Positions 1 to 7,711 of a stretch of 64,000 bases of DNA are shown one piece after another (positions within the stretch are counted from its first letter, which is position 1; each line of letters starts with the position of its first letter). Source of the stretch: Granulicatella elegans (GTDB taxonomy: Bacteria; Bacillota; Bacilli; Lactobacillales; Aerococcaceae). Where the stretch lies: positions 1,054,001-1,118,000 of the forward strand of contig NZ_CP085953.1 in NCBI RefSeq assembly GCF_020735385.1, in the 5' to 3' direction. Both the position numbers and the translations under genes were made by a program. Below the pieces are notes generated by a model. It made no database searches. It saw nothing but the letters and a program-made list of their open reading frames with translations, and was not told the origin of the DNA.

Positions 1-4
1 GAAA

Positions 5-33
5 TTGACTGTAACAAAGTTTGCTGGTATTCT
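5..33 (+). promoter_or_regulatory. Promoter of the T-box/met operon
   Basis: A TTGACT -35 box (5-10), a 17-base spacer and a TATTCT -10 box (28-33) lie just before the T-box leader. Transcription would start near base 40, which leaves room for a complete Stem I. Seen by eye only. Confidence 0.6.
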
Positions 34-39
34 AGTTTC

Positions 40-310
40 ATAGAAATAACGCACTGTGACAAGAAGAGTAAAAGTGAATCTATTTTAGAGAGTCTCGGTT
101 TGGTGAAAAGAGATAATAGTTGAAACTTTGAAGATGGCCTTTGAGTGCTAATCGTTGAATGATGAGACGATTACGGGGCAGCCCGATATAGCTTTTCAGT
201 TAAAAATAACTGATTGAGGTAGAATTTGTGAGAATTCTATGAATTAAGGTGGTAACACGAGAGAACTCGTCCTTTGGTTGGTGAGTAAGACCAAAGAGCG
301 GGCTTTTTAT
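40..310 (+). promoter_or_regulatory. T-box riboswitch leader, probably methionine-specific
   Basis: The leader has the order expected of a tRNA-sensing T-box. There are Stem I elements (AGAGAG and GGTGAAAA-type segments near 92-116), then a GAAG-ATG-GCC segment with ATG at 134-136 as the likely specifier codon for methionine. The T-box core AAGGTGGTAACACG sits at 246-259. A competing terminator pairs 266-279 with 289-302 and runs into a T tract. Uncharged tRNA-Met would stabilise the antiterminator and switch on the downstream metNIQ importer. The methionine assignment rests on the specifier and on the genes that follow. Confidence 0.85.
266..308 (+). terminator. Leader terminator of the T-box
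   Basis: A 14-base-pair stem (266-279 with 289-302, including G-U pairs and one mismatch) is followed by five T residues. Its 5' arm overlaps the region the antiterminator needs, so the two structures are mutually exclusive, as in other T-box leaders. Confidence 0.75.
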
Positions 311-330
311 TTGCATGGGAGGAGAAACAA

Positions 331-1377
331 ATGATTGAATTAAAAAATATTGATGTAACATTTCACCAATCTGGCAAAATCGTTGAAGCAGTGAAGCAAG
401 TAAATATTACGATTGAGGATGGCGATATTTATGGAATTATTGGTTACAGTGGTGCTGGAAAAAGTACATTAGTACGTACCATCAATTTATTACAACGTCC
501 AACGAATGGAACAGTAACTGTTTCAGGAGTGGAGTTAACGAGTTTAAAAGAAGCTCAATTAAGAGATGCTCGTAAAAAAATCGGAATGATTTTCCAACAT
601 TTCAATTTGATGAATACTTTATCGGTATTTGAAAATGTTGCTTTTCCATTAAAACGCTCAGGATTATCTAAAGCGGAAATTAAGGAAAAAGTTGAGTCAC
701 TGTTACACTTAGTTGGATTGGAAGACAAAATTACAAGTTATCCAAGACAATTATCAGGAGGACAAAAACAAAGGGTTGCGATTGCTAGAGCATTAGCGAA
801 TGATCCAGACGTTTTATTATGTGACGAAGCAACTAGTGCATTAGACCCTAAAACAACCGAATCTATTTTAGAACTTTTGAAAAAAGTAAACGAACAATTA
901 GGGATTACAATCGTGATAATCACTCACGAAATGCAAGTTGTAAAAGAGATTTGTAATAAAGTTGCCGTAATGGAACAAGGATTAATAATTGAACAAGGAT
1001 CAGTATTAGAAATCTTTACAAATCCACAAAAAACATTAACAAAAGATTTCATTGATACAGCAACTCATATCAACAAAGGAATTGAAACAGTTCTACAACA
1101 TGAACATTTACTAAATTTAAATCCAGGAGATGTTCTTGCGAAAATTTCATTTGTAGGTGCTTCAACAGGAGAACCGCTTATTACGAAATTATCGACTCAA
1201 TTCCAAGTAGCTGCGAATATTTTATTTGCCAATGTGGAGGTTATTCAAGAGACTGCTGTTGGAACTTTACTAGTAGGATTATCTGGTGAAACTGAAAAAA
1301 TTCAACAAGCACTCGAATATATTCACCAATCAGGTGTTCAAACAGAAATTTTAGATGAACCAAAGGAGGCTGAATAA
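331..1377 (+). CDS. metN: Methionine ABC transporter ATP-binding protein MetN
   Basis: This is the cytoplasmic ATPase that powers methionine uptake with MetI and MetQ. The 348-residue protein has Walker [10 protein letters not shown] at 38-46, the ABC signature LSGGQ at 141-145 and Walker B VLLCDE at 161-166. An extra C-terminal domain of about 90 residues matches the NIL/ACT-like domain that senses methionine and inhibits transport in MetN proteins. A GGGAGGAG ribosome site precedes the ATG at 331. It is the first gene after the T-box leader, and metI begins one base after its stop codon, so the two are co-transcribed. Family membership is clear; substrate specificity follows from the family and the methionine-type leader. 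Confidence 0.93.
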   Translation: MIELKNIDVTFHQSGKIVEAVKQVNITIEDGDIYGIIGYSGAGKSTLVRTINLLQRPTNGTVTVSGVELTSLKEAQLRDARKKIGMIFQHFNLMNTLSVFENVAFPLKRSGLSKAEIKEKVESLLHLVGLEDKITSYPRQLSGGQKQRVAIARALANDPDVLLCDEATSALDPKTTESILELLKKVNEQLGITIVIITHEMQVVKEICNKVAVMEQGLIIEQGSVLEIFTNPQKTLTKDFIDTATHINKGIETVLQHEHLLNLNPGDVLAKISFVGASTGEPLITKLSTQFQVAANILFANVEVIQETAVGTLLVGLSGETEKIQQALEYIHQSGVQTEILDEPKEAE

Positions 1378-1378
1378 G

Positions 1379-2056
1379 ATGAACTTACACCAATTATTTC
1401 CAAATATTGATGCTCGTGTCACTCAAGAAATCATTAAAAGTACAATTGATACTTTAATCATGGTCGGACTTACAGGGTTAATTGCTGGAGTATTAGGAAT
1501 TGCTTTAGGAGTGGTGTTAGTAGTCACTCGTGAAGGCAATATTTTAGAAAATAAAGTTTTATACGTTATATTAGATAAAGTGGTGAACTTATTCCGTTCA
1601 ATTCCATTTATCATTTTAGCGATGTTATTAATCCCATTAACAAGATTCGTTGTGGGAACAACGATTGGAATTCCTGGCGCAATTGTGCCACTAGTCATTG
1701 CAACTGTTCCATTCTTCTCACGACAAGTACAATTAGCTTTGTTAGAAGTGGATAAAGGAGTGATTGAAGCTTCAATCGCTATGGGATGTACACCATTGGA
1801 AATTATTTTCCGAGTGTATTTAAAAGAAGGATTGCCAAGTTTAATTCGTGCTTCTTCTCTAACAATCATCAGCTTAATTGGTTTAACAACAATGGCTGGA
1901 GCATTTGGAGCTGGTGGGATTGGAAACTTAGCGATTTCAAGAGGATATAATCGATTCCAAGGGGATGTCATCGTTGTGGCAACAATTGTCATGTTGATTA
2001 TCGTATTTATCAGCCAAGCAGTCGGCGATTTCCTAGAAAAAAGAGCTACTAAATAA
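1379..2056 (+). CDS. metI: Methionine ABC transporter permease MetI
   Basis: This is the membrane channel of the methionine importer, 225 residues with about five hydrophobic segments. A cytoplasmic EAA-type loop (EASIAMGCTPLEIIFRVYLKEGLP) is the contact site for MetN. I chose the ATG at 1379 because AAGGAGG at 1363-1369, inside the end of metN, is correctly spaced for it; an in-frame upstream start at 1355 would place the ribosome site inside the gene. Its stop codon directly abuts the 119-bp tandem repeat that separates it from metQ. Confidence 0.92.
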   Translation: MNLHQLFPNIDARVTQEIIKSTIDTLIMVGLTGLIAGVLGIALGVVLVVTREGNILENKVLYVILDKVVNLFRSIPFIILAMLLIPLTRFVVGTTIGIPGAIVPLVIATVPFFSRQVQLALLEVDKGVIEASIAMGCTPLEIIFRVYLKEGLPSLIRASSLTIISLIGLTTMAGAFGAGGIGNLAISRGYNRFQGDVIVVATIVMLIIVFISQAVGDFLEKRATK

Positions 2057-2058
2057 AA

Positions 2059-2338
2059 GGATACGAGATTGAGCGCTTTGAAACGAAACACTGGAGCGAC
2101 AGCACCAAAGCAACGCAGTTGCGTGGGGATGTCGTGAAGTGGACGTCGTTTCAGCGAAATCGAGTTCAACTAAAAAAGGATACGAGATTGAGCGCTTTGA
2201 AACGAAACACTGGAGCGACAGCACCAAAGCAACGCAGTTGCGTGGGGATGTCGTGAAGTGGACGTCGTTTCAGCGAAATCGAGTTCAACTAAAAAAGGAT
2301 ACGAGATTGAGCGCTTTGAAACGAAACACTGGAGCGAC
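2059..2338. repeat. 119-bp tandem repeat, two full copies plus a 42-bp partial copy
   Basis: Identical units start at 2059 and 2178, and a third begins at 2297 but diverges after 2338. The period is exactly 119 bp. The unit is clearly more GC-rich than its surroundings. It holds a short perfect palindrome (ACGCAGTTGCGT) and distant arms that can pair (GCGCTTTGAAACGA near its start, TCGTTTCAGCG near its end), so each unit could fold into a long hairpin. It fills the metI-metQ gap. Because 119 is not a multiple of three, the ORF that crosses it does not encode a repeated peptide. Confidence 0.93.
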
Positions 2339-2395
2339 GAACTCACAATAAAAAGGATATTTAAAATTTAAACACAAAAAAAGAGGAATTTATTT

Positions 2396-3256
2396 ATGAA
2401 TATTAAAAAATTGTTTGTAACAGCATTAGCAGGATTAACGTTAGCAGCATGTGGACAAGCTTCACAAACATCTTCAAACTCAATCCAAACAGCAGATGCT
2501 AAAACAAAAGCAAAAACAGTTAAATTAGGGGTTAACGCAGGAAATCAAGATGTATGGAATGACGTTATTGCTCGCTTAAAAGAAAAAGAAAATATCAATG
2601 TTGAATTAGTAGAATTTACAGACTATGTTCAACCAAACCAAGCATTAGAAAATGGAGATGTTGACTTAAACGCATTCCAAACAATTATTTACTTAGAACG
2701 TTTTAACAAAGAACAAAACACTCACATCAAACCGATTGGATATACAGTAATTGCTCCAATGGGTGTGTATTCTAAAAAAATTAAAAACGTTAGTGAGTTA
2801 AAAGAAGGCGATACAATCGCAATTCCAGAAGATACTTCTAACAACTCTCGTGCATTACGCTTGCTACACGTAGCTGGCGTAATCAAATTAAAAGATCCAA
2901 GCAATACATTAGCAACTAAAGATGATATCGTAGAAAATCCTAAGAAAATTGACATTAAAGAATTACCAGCTGGACAAACAGCTCGTGCTTTAGATGATGT
3001 AGCAGCTTCATTAATCAACAATGGTTTCGCAGTTGAAGCAGGATTCCAACCAACTAAAGATTCAATCTTTATCGAAGAAATTACAGAATCTTCACAACCA
3101 TACTACAATGTTATTGCAGTTAAAGAAGGTAAAGAAGACAACGAAGTATACAAAACAGTTGTAAAATATTATCAATCACCAGAAACAGCTAAGAAAATCG
3201 AAGAAGTTACAAAAGGTGCAATGGTACCAGTTTGGGAAAAAGCTTCTTTAAAATAA
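2396..3256 (+). CDS. metQ: Methionine-binding lipoprotein MetQ
   Basis: This is the extracellular substrate-binding component of the importer, anchored to the outer face of the membrane by a lipid. The signal peptide ends in a clear lipobox, LAAC, with the modified cysteine at residue 20, and a Ser/Thr/Gln-rich linker follows. The rest of the 286-residue protein is a NlpA/MetQ-type binding domain (KLGVNAGNQDVW near the start, NLNAFQ-like DLNAFQTIIYLE, and the conserved IPEDTSNNSRALRLL). A weak AGAGGA ribosome site lies before the ATG. Unusually, 339 bases of repeat-containing DNA separate it from metI, so its expression relative to metNI may be affected. Confidence 0.92.
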   Translation: MNIKKLFVTALAGLTLAACGQASQTSSNSIQTADAKTKAKTVKLGVNAGNQDVWNDVIARLKEKENINVELVEFTDYVQPNQALENGDVDLNAFQTIIYLERFNKEQNTHIKPIGYTVIAPMGVYSKKIKNVSELKEGDTIAIPEDTSNNSRALRLLHVAGVIKLKDPSNTLATKDDIVENPKKIDIKELPAGQTARALDDVAASLINNGFAVEAGFQPTKDSIFIEEITESSQPYYNVIAVKEGKEDNEVYKTVVKYYQSPETAKKIEEVTKGAMVPVWEKASLK

Positions 3257-3294
3257 TTTCTAAGAATCAATCATTTTAATCATCATTCATCTCC

Positions 3295-3323
3295 AAAGAG
3301 GCATGCTCGTCATGCCTCTTTAT
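3295..3323 (+). terminator. Rho-independent terminator after metQ
   Basis: An 11-base-pair perfect stem (AAAGAGGCATG, 3295-3305, with 3311-3321), a CTCGT loop and a short T tract. It closes the met transcription unit, or attenuates it before the peptidase remnant. Confidence 0.75.
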
Positions 3324-3346
3324 TACAATAGAAAGAAGGAATGTAC

Positions 3347-3493
3347 ATGAATCAAATTAAAGAGAAACCAGTTGCCTTAACAGATGAATTAGTCGCATTA
3401 AGAAGATATTTTCATGAAAATCCAGAATCAAACTTGAAAGAATATAAAACAGCAGAAAAAATCCAACGTGAATTGTCAAGTCAAGTGCAATAA
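3347..3493 (+). pseudogene. N-terminal stub of an M20-family amidohydrolase/peptidase
   Basis: A 48-codon reading frame with a good ribosome site (AGAAGGA) reads like the start of M20D amidohydrolases: VALRRYFHENPESNLKEYKT is the usual RR..H..PE..L.E..T pattern. A full-length member has about 390 residues, so the metal-binding and catalytic parts are gone. The open frame stops just before the promoter of the LPXTG gene. In related bacteria an M20 peptidase gene often accompanies metNIQ, which fits a resident gene that lost its 3' end when foreign DNA arrived. No C-terminal remnant is visible downstream of the surface-protein gene. Confidence 0.75.
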
Positions 3494-3558
3494 ACGTTAA
3501 CTTATTCTATACACCTAATTTAACTTTATACTTACAATGTATTTCGTTTTTGATTTTG

Positions 3559-3587
3559 TTGACGCTTTAGTTTTGTTTTGCTAAAAT
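3559..3587 (+). promoter_or_regulatory. Promoter of the LPXTG surface-protein gene
   Basis: TTGACG (3559-3564), a 17-base spacer and TAAAAT (3582-3587) form a near-consensus sigma-A promoter about 50 bases before the ATG. Confidence 0.75.
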
Positions 3588-3638
3588 AAAAAGTGTATAA
3601 AACATAACTAATACTATATAAAAAATGAGGTTTAAAAT

Positions 3639-6047
3639 ATGAAAAAACAAAAAATAGCAAAATACGCAGTGGTTGCGGCCCTGTCATCAAGCATACTTTT
3701 TTCAAAAGTAGATTTAGCAAAGGCTAAAGAAAATCTTGAGGTCAATTCTACAAAAATTGAGGACAAAGCTAAGATTGAAAATAAAATTGAGATTATCAAA
3801 AAAGAAATAGCACAAATGGAAAAACAATTATCAGAAAAAATAAATGAAAGAGAAAGATTGCTTAAAGAAAAATCTGAAATTTCTGATAAACTATCCAAGG
3901 AAAATGAAGGATTAAATAAAGAAATAAAAACTTTAACGAATGAGATTAAAGAACTTGAAAGTAAACAAAAAGAAAATAAAAAAATGCTTGAGTCTTTAAA
4001 AGAAAAACTTCAAACAGCTAATGAAGAAAAAGAAACTTTAGCAAAAGATCTCAAGGCAAAAGAAAAACTGATAGATGAAATAAATAAACTTGATCCAGCA
4101 AATAAAAAATCTATTGAAGAAGCCTTAACAGCAGAAAGACAAGAAGAAAAGGAAAGTTCGGAAAAAGTAACAAAATTAAAGACAGATCTTGAATCTGCAG
4201 AAAAAGATTTAAAGAAAAAAGAAGATGTTTATAAAAGAGAAAATGCTCTTATTGAAAAAAATAAGAATGATTTAGAAAAGTATGGAAAACAAGTAGCTGA
4301 AGCAAGAGAGAAAAAACAAGCTACAGAAAAAGCTATAAAAGACATAAAAGCAAGCAAAGAAGAGCTTACTAATAAAGACAATGAGCTTAAAGAAAAATTA
4401 AAACAATATAAGATTGATAAAGACGAGAAACAAAAACTGTATGAACAAGCTAAGAAAAATGTAGAAACAAAAAAAGCTGAATTAGAAGAATTAAAAAAGC
4501 AACATCCACAATACGACCCTGAATTAGATCAAAAGTTGGAAACTTTGGAAAAAGAAATTAGTGATTTAGAAAATGAAAAGCAAGGTCTTGAAAAGGAACA
4601 AAAAAAATTAGAGACTCAAAAGCAAACAAATTTTCAAATGATTACCGAAAAAAGACAGGGAGTATTAAAGCTTGGAAGTGAGATTGACGAAGAAGAAGAA
4701 AAGCTTGAAGAGGCTGAAAGAAACATACAAAATTTAAATGATGCTCTAAAACTAGCACAAGAGGCTAAACAAAGATATGAACAGGCAAAAAAAGAAGGCG
4801 CTCGTGATTTAGGCAAAGACCCTGGTGAAAATATTGAAACTATAAAAAAAGAGATTGACTCTAAAAAACAAGAAAAAGAAAGGATAAAGGATAAAATCAC
4901 TGACCTTAAAGGCAAAGAAGCAAATGCACAGCAAGATATAGCAAGATTAGAAGATGAAAACAAAAAGCTTGATACACAAATTAAAGAAAAAGTATCTAAA
5001 ATCAATGATAAAAAACAAAAAATTGCACCTAAACAACAAGCACAAAATGAAATAGAACAGAAGAAAGTCCAAAATCAAATTCCACAAGAGGATGTAACAA
5101 AAATTGAGAATTTGAAAAAAGAAATAAAAGAAGAAGAAAATAAGGTTAAAGGCGGAGAAACTCTTCTTTTAAATATAGAAAGAGCAGAAGCGTACAATGA
5201 AAAATTAATAAAAGAAAATCAAGAAAAATTGAAAAAACTTGAAACTTTATCGGCTGAGAAAGATAAACTTGAAAAAGAAATTCAACGTCTAGATAAAGAA
5301 ATTAAGGATATAAAGAACAGCAATCCACAATTCGAGGAGCAAGCAAAAAAAGCTAAAGAGGCAAGAGATGCTCAACAAAAACTTGTAGAAGAAGAAAATA
5401 AAGCTTTATCTGAAGAAGAAGAAAAACTTGCACAATTAAAGAACAGCATAAACGATAACGAAATGAAATTAGATGCTTTGAAAGATAAGGTTCAAACTCT
5501 AAAAAAACTTGAGTCAGAAAAAGAAGCTATTCAAAAGAAGATTGAGACCAACGAAAATGAATTGGAAAGATTGAATCAAGAAAGCAAAAAAGCACAAGAA
5601 ATGTACCAAAATGCTGAAGCTTCTATAAAAACTCTAAAAGAAAAACTTTCAAAACTAGAAGAAGAAAAAATGGGACTTGAAAGTGCTATGCCAATGGCAG
5701 TATCACTAGAACAAGTGAAACTAGATAGAAACTCCCTCGAAGATAGAATAAAAGAAATAGATGAACAAATCAAAAAGTTAGATATAGACATTAAAAATCT
5801 AAGAGATGAGATTGCAAAGAAAAAATTACTATTGGCTAGTTTAGAAGTAAAACCAATTTCCAAAACAAGTAATCCTATTCTTCCAAAAAATAAAACAGAA
5901 GTTGCAGTTGCAAATGCAGCAGCAAGCAAACAAGAAGAATTACCAAGTACTGGTACAGCAGAATTAGGAGCATTTACTCCAGCTGTATTATCAATCTTAG
6001 CAAGTTTAGGATTAGTAGCACCAAAAGGTAAAAAAGAAGACAAATAA
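3639..6047 (+). CDS. LPXTG-anchored coiled-coil surface protein
   Basis: The 802-residue protein has an N-terminal export signal (Lys-rich start, hydrophobic core, AKA-type cleavage near residue 30). About 700 residues of nearly uninterrupted Lys/Glu/Leu heptads follow, indicating a long rod-like coiled coil. It ends with a sortase signal: LPSTG at 768-772, a hydrophobic stretch and a KGKKEDK tail. It would be covalently attached to the cell wall. Sequence similarity to SMC- or myosin-like proteins reflects heptads, not ATPase function; no nucleotide-binding motif is present. Codon use differs from neighbours (many CTT Leu and ATA Ile codons), except in the last 150 or so bases, which use TTA like the host. 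It follows a truncated peptidase gene. The function, perhaps adhesion or binding of a host protein, cannot be read from the sequence. Confidence 0.85.
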   Translation: MKKQKIAKYAVVAALSSSILFSKVDLAKAKENLEVNSTKIEDKAKIENKIEIIKKEIAQMEKQLSEKINERERLLKEKSEISDKLSKENEGLNKEIKTLTNEIKELESKQKENKKMLESLKEKLQTANEEKETLAKDLKAKEKLIDEINKLDPANKKSIEEALTAERQEEKESSEKVTKLKTDLESAEKDLKKKEDVYKRENALIEKNKNDLEKYGKQVAEAREKKQATEKAIKDIKASKEELTNKDNELKEKLKQYKIDKDEKQKLYEQAKKNVETKKAELEELKKQHPQYDPELDQKLETLEKEISDLENEKQGLEKEQKKLETQKQTNFQMITEKRQGVLKLGSEIDEEEEKLEEAERNIQNLNDALKLAQEAKQRYEQAKKEGARDLGKDPGENIETIKKEIDSKKQEKERIKDKITDLKGKEANAQQDIARLEDENKKLDTQIKEKVSKINDKKQKIAPKQQAQNEIEQKKVQNQIPQEDVTKIENLKKEIKEEENKVKGGETLLLNIERAEAYNEKLIKENQEKLKKLETLSAEKDKLEKEIQRLDKEIKDIKNSNPQFEEQAKKAKEARDAQQKLVEEENKALSEEEEKLAQLKNSINDNEMKLDALKDKVQTLKKLESEKEAIQKKIETNENELERLNQESKKAQEMYQNAEASIKTLKEKLSKLEEEKMGLESAMPMAVSLEQVKLDRNSLEDRIKEIDEQIKKLDIDIKNLRDEIAKKKLLLASLEVKPISKTSNPILPKNKTEVAVANAAASKQEELPSTGTAELGAFTPAVLSILASLGLVAPKGKKEDK

Positions 6048-6080
6048 TCATTTTCACAATGATGAATTAAATCTTTAATC

Positions 6081-6117
6081 AAAAAGGATGACAGGCATTG
6101 ACTGTCATCCTTTTTCT
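6081..6117. terminator. Bidirectional terminator between the LPXTG gene and the thioredoxin-like gene
   Basis: A 14-base-pair perfect stem (AAAAAGGATGACAG at 6081-6094 with 6102-6115) has an A tract on one side and a T tract on the other. It can end transcription of the two convergent genes. Confidence 0.85.
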
Positions 6118-6121
6118 ATTG

Positions 6122-6697
6122 TTATAATGCTTTCAAAGCTTCTTCAATTGTTGCTTTATCCTTTACATCATCAATTACGTTTTTGATTTTTCCATCTTGA
6201 TCTACAAAAAACATGATTGGGATGTTATGAATTTCCATAGCATGTTGGAAGTTTTTTTCTTTATCAGAGTAGTAATTGAATTCTAATTGGTTATCTTTTA
6301 AGTAAGCTTGTCCTTTTTCAGGAGTTTCTCCTTTAACGAGTAGGTTTACTGGAACGAATTCAATAGTATCTTGATAAGTTTGTCTTAATTCATTGAGAAT
6401 TGGTAATTCTTGTTGGCAATCTGGGCACCAACTTGCCCAAGCAACATAGACTGTTTTCTTCCCTTTGAAATCAGCGGAAGTTTTTTCTTTTGATTCAGCA
6501 GTGATAATCGTAACGTTTGGCATGGCTTCTCCGATTAAGTCTGTAGCTTTCTTTTCTTTTGCGGTTGTCGTAGTTGCTGTTGTTGTAGCAGTGCTTGTAG
6601 TTGTACTTGATGTTGAAGGGGGTTGACATCCTGTAGCAAGTACGAGCATACTTCCGAATAAGATAGAATAAGATAGTATTTTTTTAGAATTTTTCAT
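6122..6697 (-). CDS. Thioredoxin-like (TlpA/ResA-type) lipoprotein
   Basis: A predicted membrane-anchored extracytoplasmic thiol-disulfide oxidoreductase of 191 residues. The hydrophobic signal ends at LATGC, a lipobox-like site with cysteine 24. A Thr/Ser/Ala-rich linker follows, then a thioredoxin fold with the redox motif W-C-P-D-C (cysteines 91 and 94) and the cis-proline region NIPIMFFVD. Such proteins reduce or oxidise exported proteins or surface methionine-sulfoxide reductases; the exact partner is unknown. It has its own extended -10 promoter and also sits downstream of the minus-strand glutathione peroxidase cluster, so a shared role in thiol or oxidative stress is plausible. Confidence 0.82.
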   Translation of the reverse strand: MKNSKKILSYSILFGSMLVLATGCQPPSTSSTTTSTATTTATTTTAKEKKATDLIGEAMPNVTIITAESKEKTSADFKGKKTVYVAWASWCPDCQQELPILNELRQTYQDTIEFVPVNLLVKGETPEKGQAYLKDNQLEFNYYSDKEKNFQHAMEIHNIPIMFFVDQDGKIKNVIDDVKDKATIEEALKAL

Positions 6698-6727
6698 AAA
6701 ACATCTCTCCTTTAAAACGATACATTC

Positions 6728-6736
6728 ATTGTATCA
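6728..6736 (-). promoter_or_regulatory. Extended -10 promoter of the thioredoxin-like gene
   Basis: Read on the minus strand, TGATACAAT combines a TG extension with a TACAAT -10 box about 30 bases before the start codon. No strong -35 box is apparent. Confidence 0.45.
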
Positions 6737-6792
6737 TATTTTTGGAAAGAAAAAAATGAACCTTCAAACGAAGCTTCCTTTTGCTATGATGA

Positions 6793-7218
6793 TTACCCTT
6801 GAATGCTGAATGTATATTTATGACCTTGAGTTAAGCTATGGTAGAAGCCTTTTCCTTCATATAATTGGAATACTTGTACTCCAGCACATTGTGAATCATC
6901 TGGATATACATTTTTAACCAATGGATTTCCGGCTAATAATTCCTCTAATCCTTCTTTTCCGATTTCACGAACTTTGCCTTCGATACGAATCACTTGAATT
7001 AAGTAATCATCGTGTGAAAATGCTGCAATTGCGACATTTGGATTTTCTTGTAATTGTTTGTAGAAATGAGTTTGTGGGCTTGTCATAAAGAACACTCCAT
7101 GTTCATTGGCAACACCGATTTGGATTGGACGAGAATGAGGTTTTCCATCTTTATCCACGGTAGCAAAAATGGCTACTTCCAAGTCTTCTAAAATGCTTAA
7201 AATTTCTTCTGTATTCAT
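6793..7218 (-). CDS. Pyridoxamine 5'-phosphate oxidase-family FMN-binding split-barrel protein
   Basis: A 141-residue protein of the flavin-binding split-barrel superfamily. The opening (ILSILEDLEVAIFATVDKDGKPHSRPIQ) is typical: a helix, then the strand pair that binds FMN. FFMTSPQTHFYKQLQENPNVAIAAF is the second conserved block. Members of this small type usually reduce or bind flavin-linked substrates, and only some are true PNP oxidases; the short length argues against canonical PdxH. It starts one base after the stop of the glutathione peroxidase gene, so the two are translationally coupled and likely act in the same redox-stress context. Confidence 0.75.
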   Translation of the reverse strand: MNTEEILSILEDLEVAIFATVDKDGKPHSRPIQIGVANEHGVFFMTSPQTHFYKQLQENPNVAIAAFSHDDYLIQVIRIEGKVREIGKEGLEELLAGNPLVKNVYPDDSQCAGVQVFQLYEGKGFYHSLTQGHKYTFSIQG

Positions 7219-7219
7219 A

Positions 7220-7702
7220 TTAATACTCCTTATTTAATAATTGTTTTATTTGTTTCTCAATGGATAATGGAGAAGTAGTTGGGGAAAATCTGGCGATGAC
7301 TTTTCCCGATGCATCTACAAGGAATTTTGTAAAATTCCATTTAATCGAGCTGCCAAATAGTCCCTTTGTTTCTTCTTTTAATAGCTTGAATAATGGATGC
7401 GTTTCTTGCCCATTAACGAGTACTTTGCCAAACATTGGAAAAGTGACTTGATAATTGAATTGACAACTTGAAGCAGCCTCCTCAGCGCTTAATGGCTCTT
7501 GGTTTGCAAATTGATTACATGGGAATCCTAGAACGCTAAATCCTTGTTTATGATAGGTTTCGTATAAGCTTTGTAATTGGGCAAATTGTGGAGCTAATCC
7601 ACATCCGCTAGCGGTATTGACAATGAGTAATACTTGCCCTTTATAGGCTTCTAATGTACTTGTTCCATCTAGACTAGGAACTTCTATTTCATAAAGTGTC
7701 AT
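7220..7702 (-). CDS. Glutathione peroxidase-family thiol peroxidase
   Basis: A 160-residue cytoplasmic peroxidase that reduces H2O2 or lipid hydroperoxides, probably using thioredoxin. The first catalytic block is NTASGCG with the peroxidatic cysteine at 34. LGFPCNQFANQEP supplies a conserved glutamine and a second cysteine, and WNFTKFLVD supplies the catalytic Trp/Asn pair. It is a cysteine rather than selenocysteine enzyme. The usual 'ASKCG' is ASGCG here, a small deviation. The gene sits between a HAD phosphatase (9 bases upstream) and the split-barrel protein. Confidence 0.9.
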   Translation of the reverse strand: MTLYEIEVPSLDGTSTLEAYKGQVLLIVNTASGCGLAPQFAQLQSLYETYHKQGFSVLGFPCNQFANQEPLSAEEAASSCQFNYQVTFPMFGKVLVNGQETHPLFKLLKEETKGLFGSSIKWNFTKFLVDASGKVIARFSPTTSPLSIEKQIKQLLNKEY

Positions 7703-7711
7703 GGCTTCCTC

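Noticed and set aside
1423-2169. A 248-codon open frame antisense to metI
   Set aside because: It is a shadow of metI on the opposite strand: no ribosome site, and the hydrophobic pattern mirrors the sense membrane protein.
2059-2338. CRISPR array
   Set aside because: The tandem units are contiguous identical 119-bp repeats without unique spacers, and there are no cas genes.
2139-2351. A 70-residue ORF across the tandem repeat with apparently repeated peptide segments
   Set aside because: The 119-bp period is not a multiple of three, so the frame changes in each unit; there is no ribosome site and the composition is not protein-like.
4634-6082. Long antisense frames within the LPXTG gene
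   Set aside because: They result from the biased Lys/Glu codons of the coiled coil, giving Ser/Phe/Leu-rich shadows.
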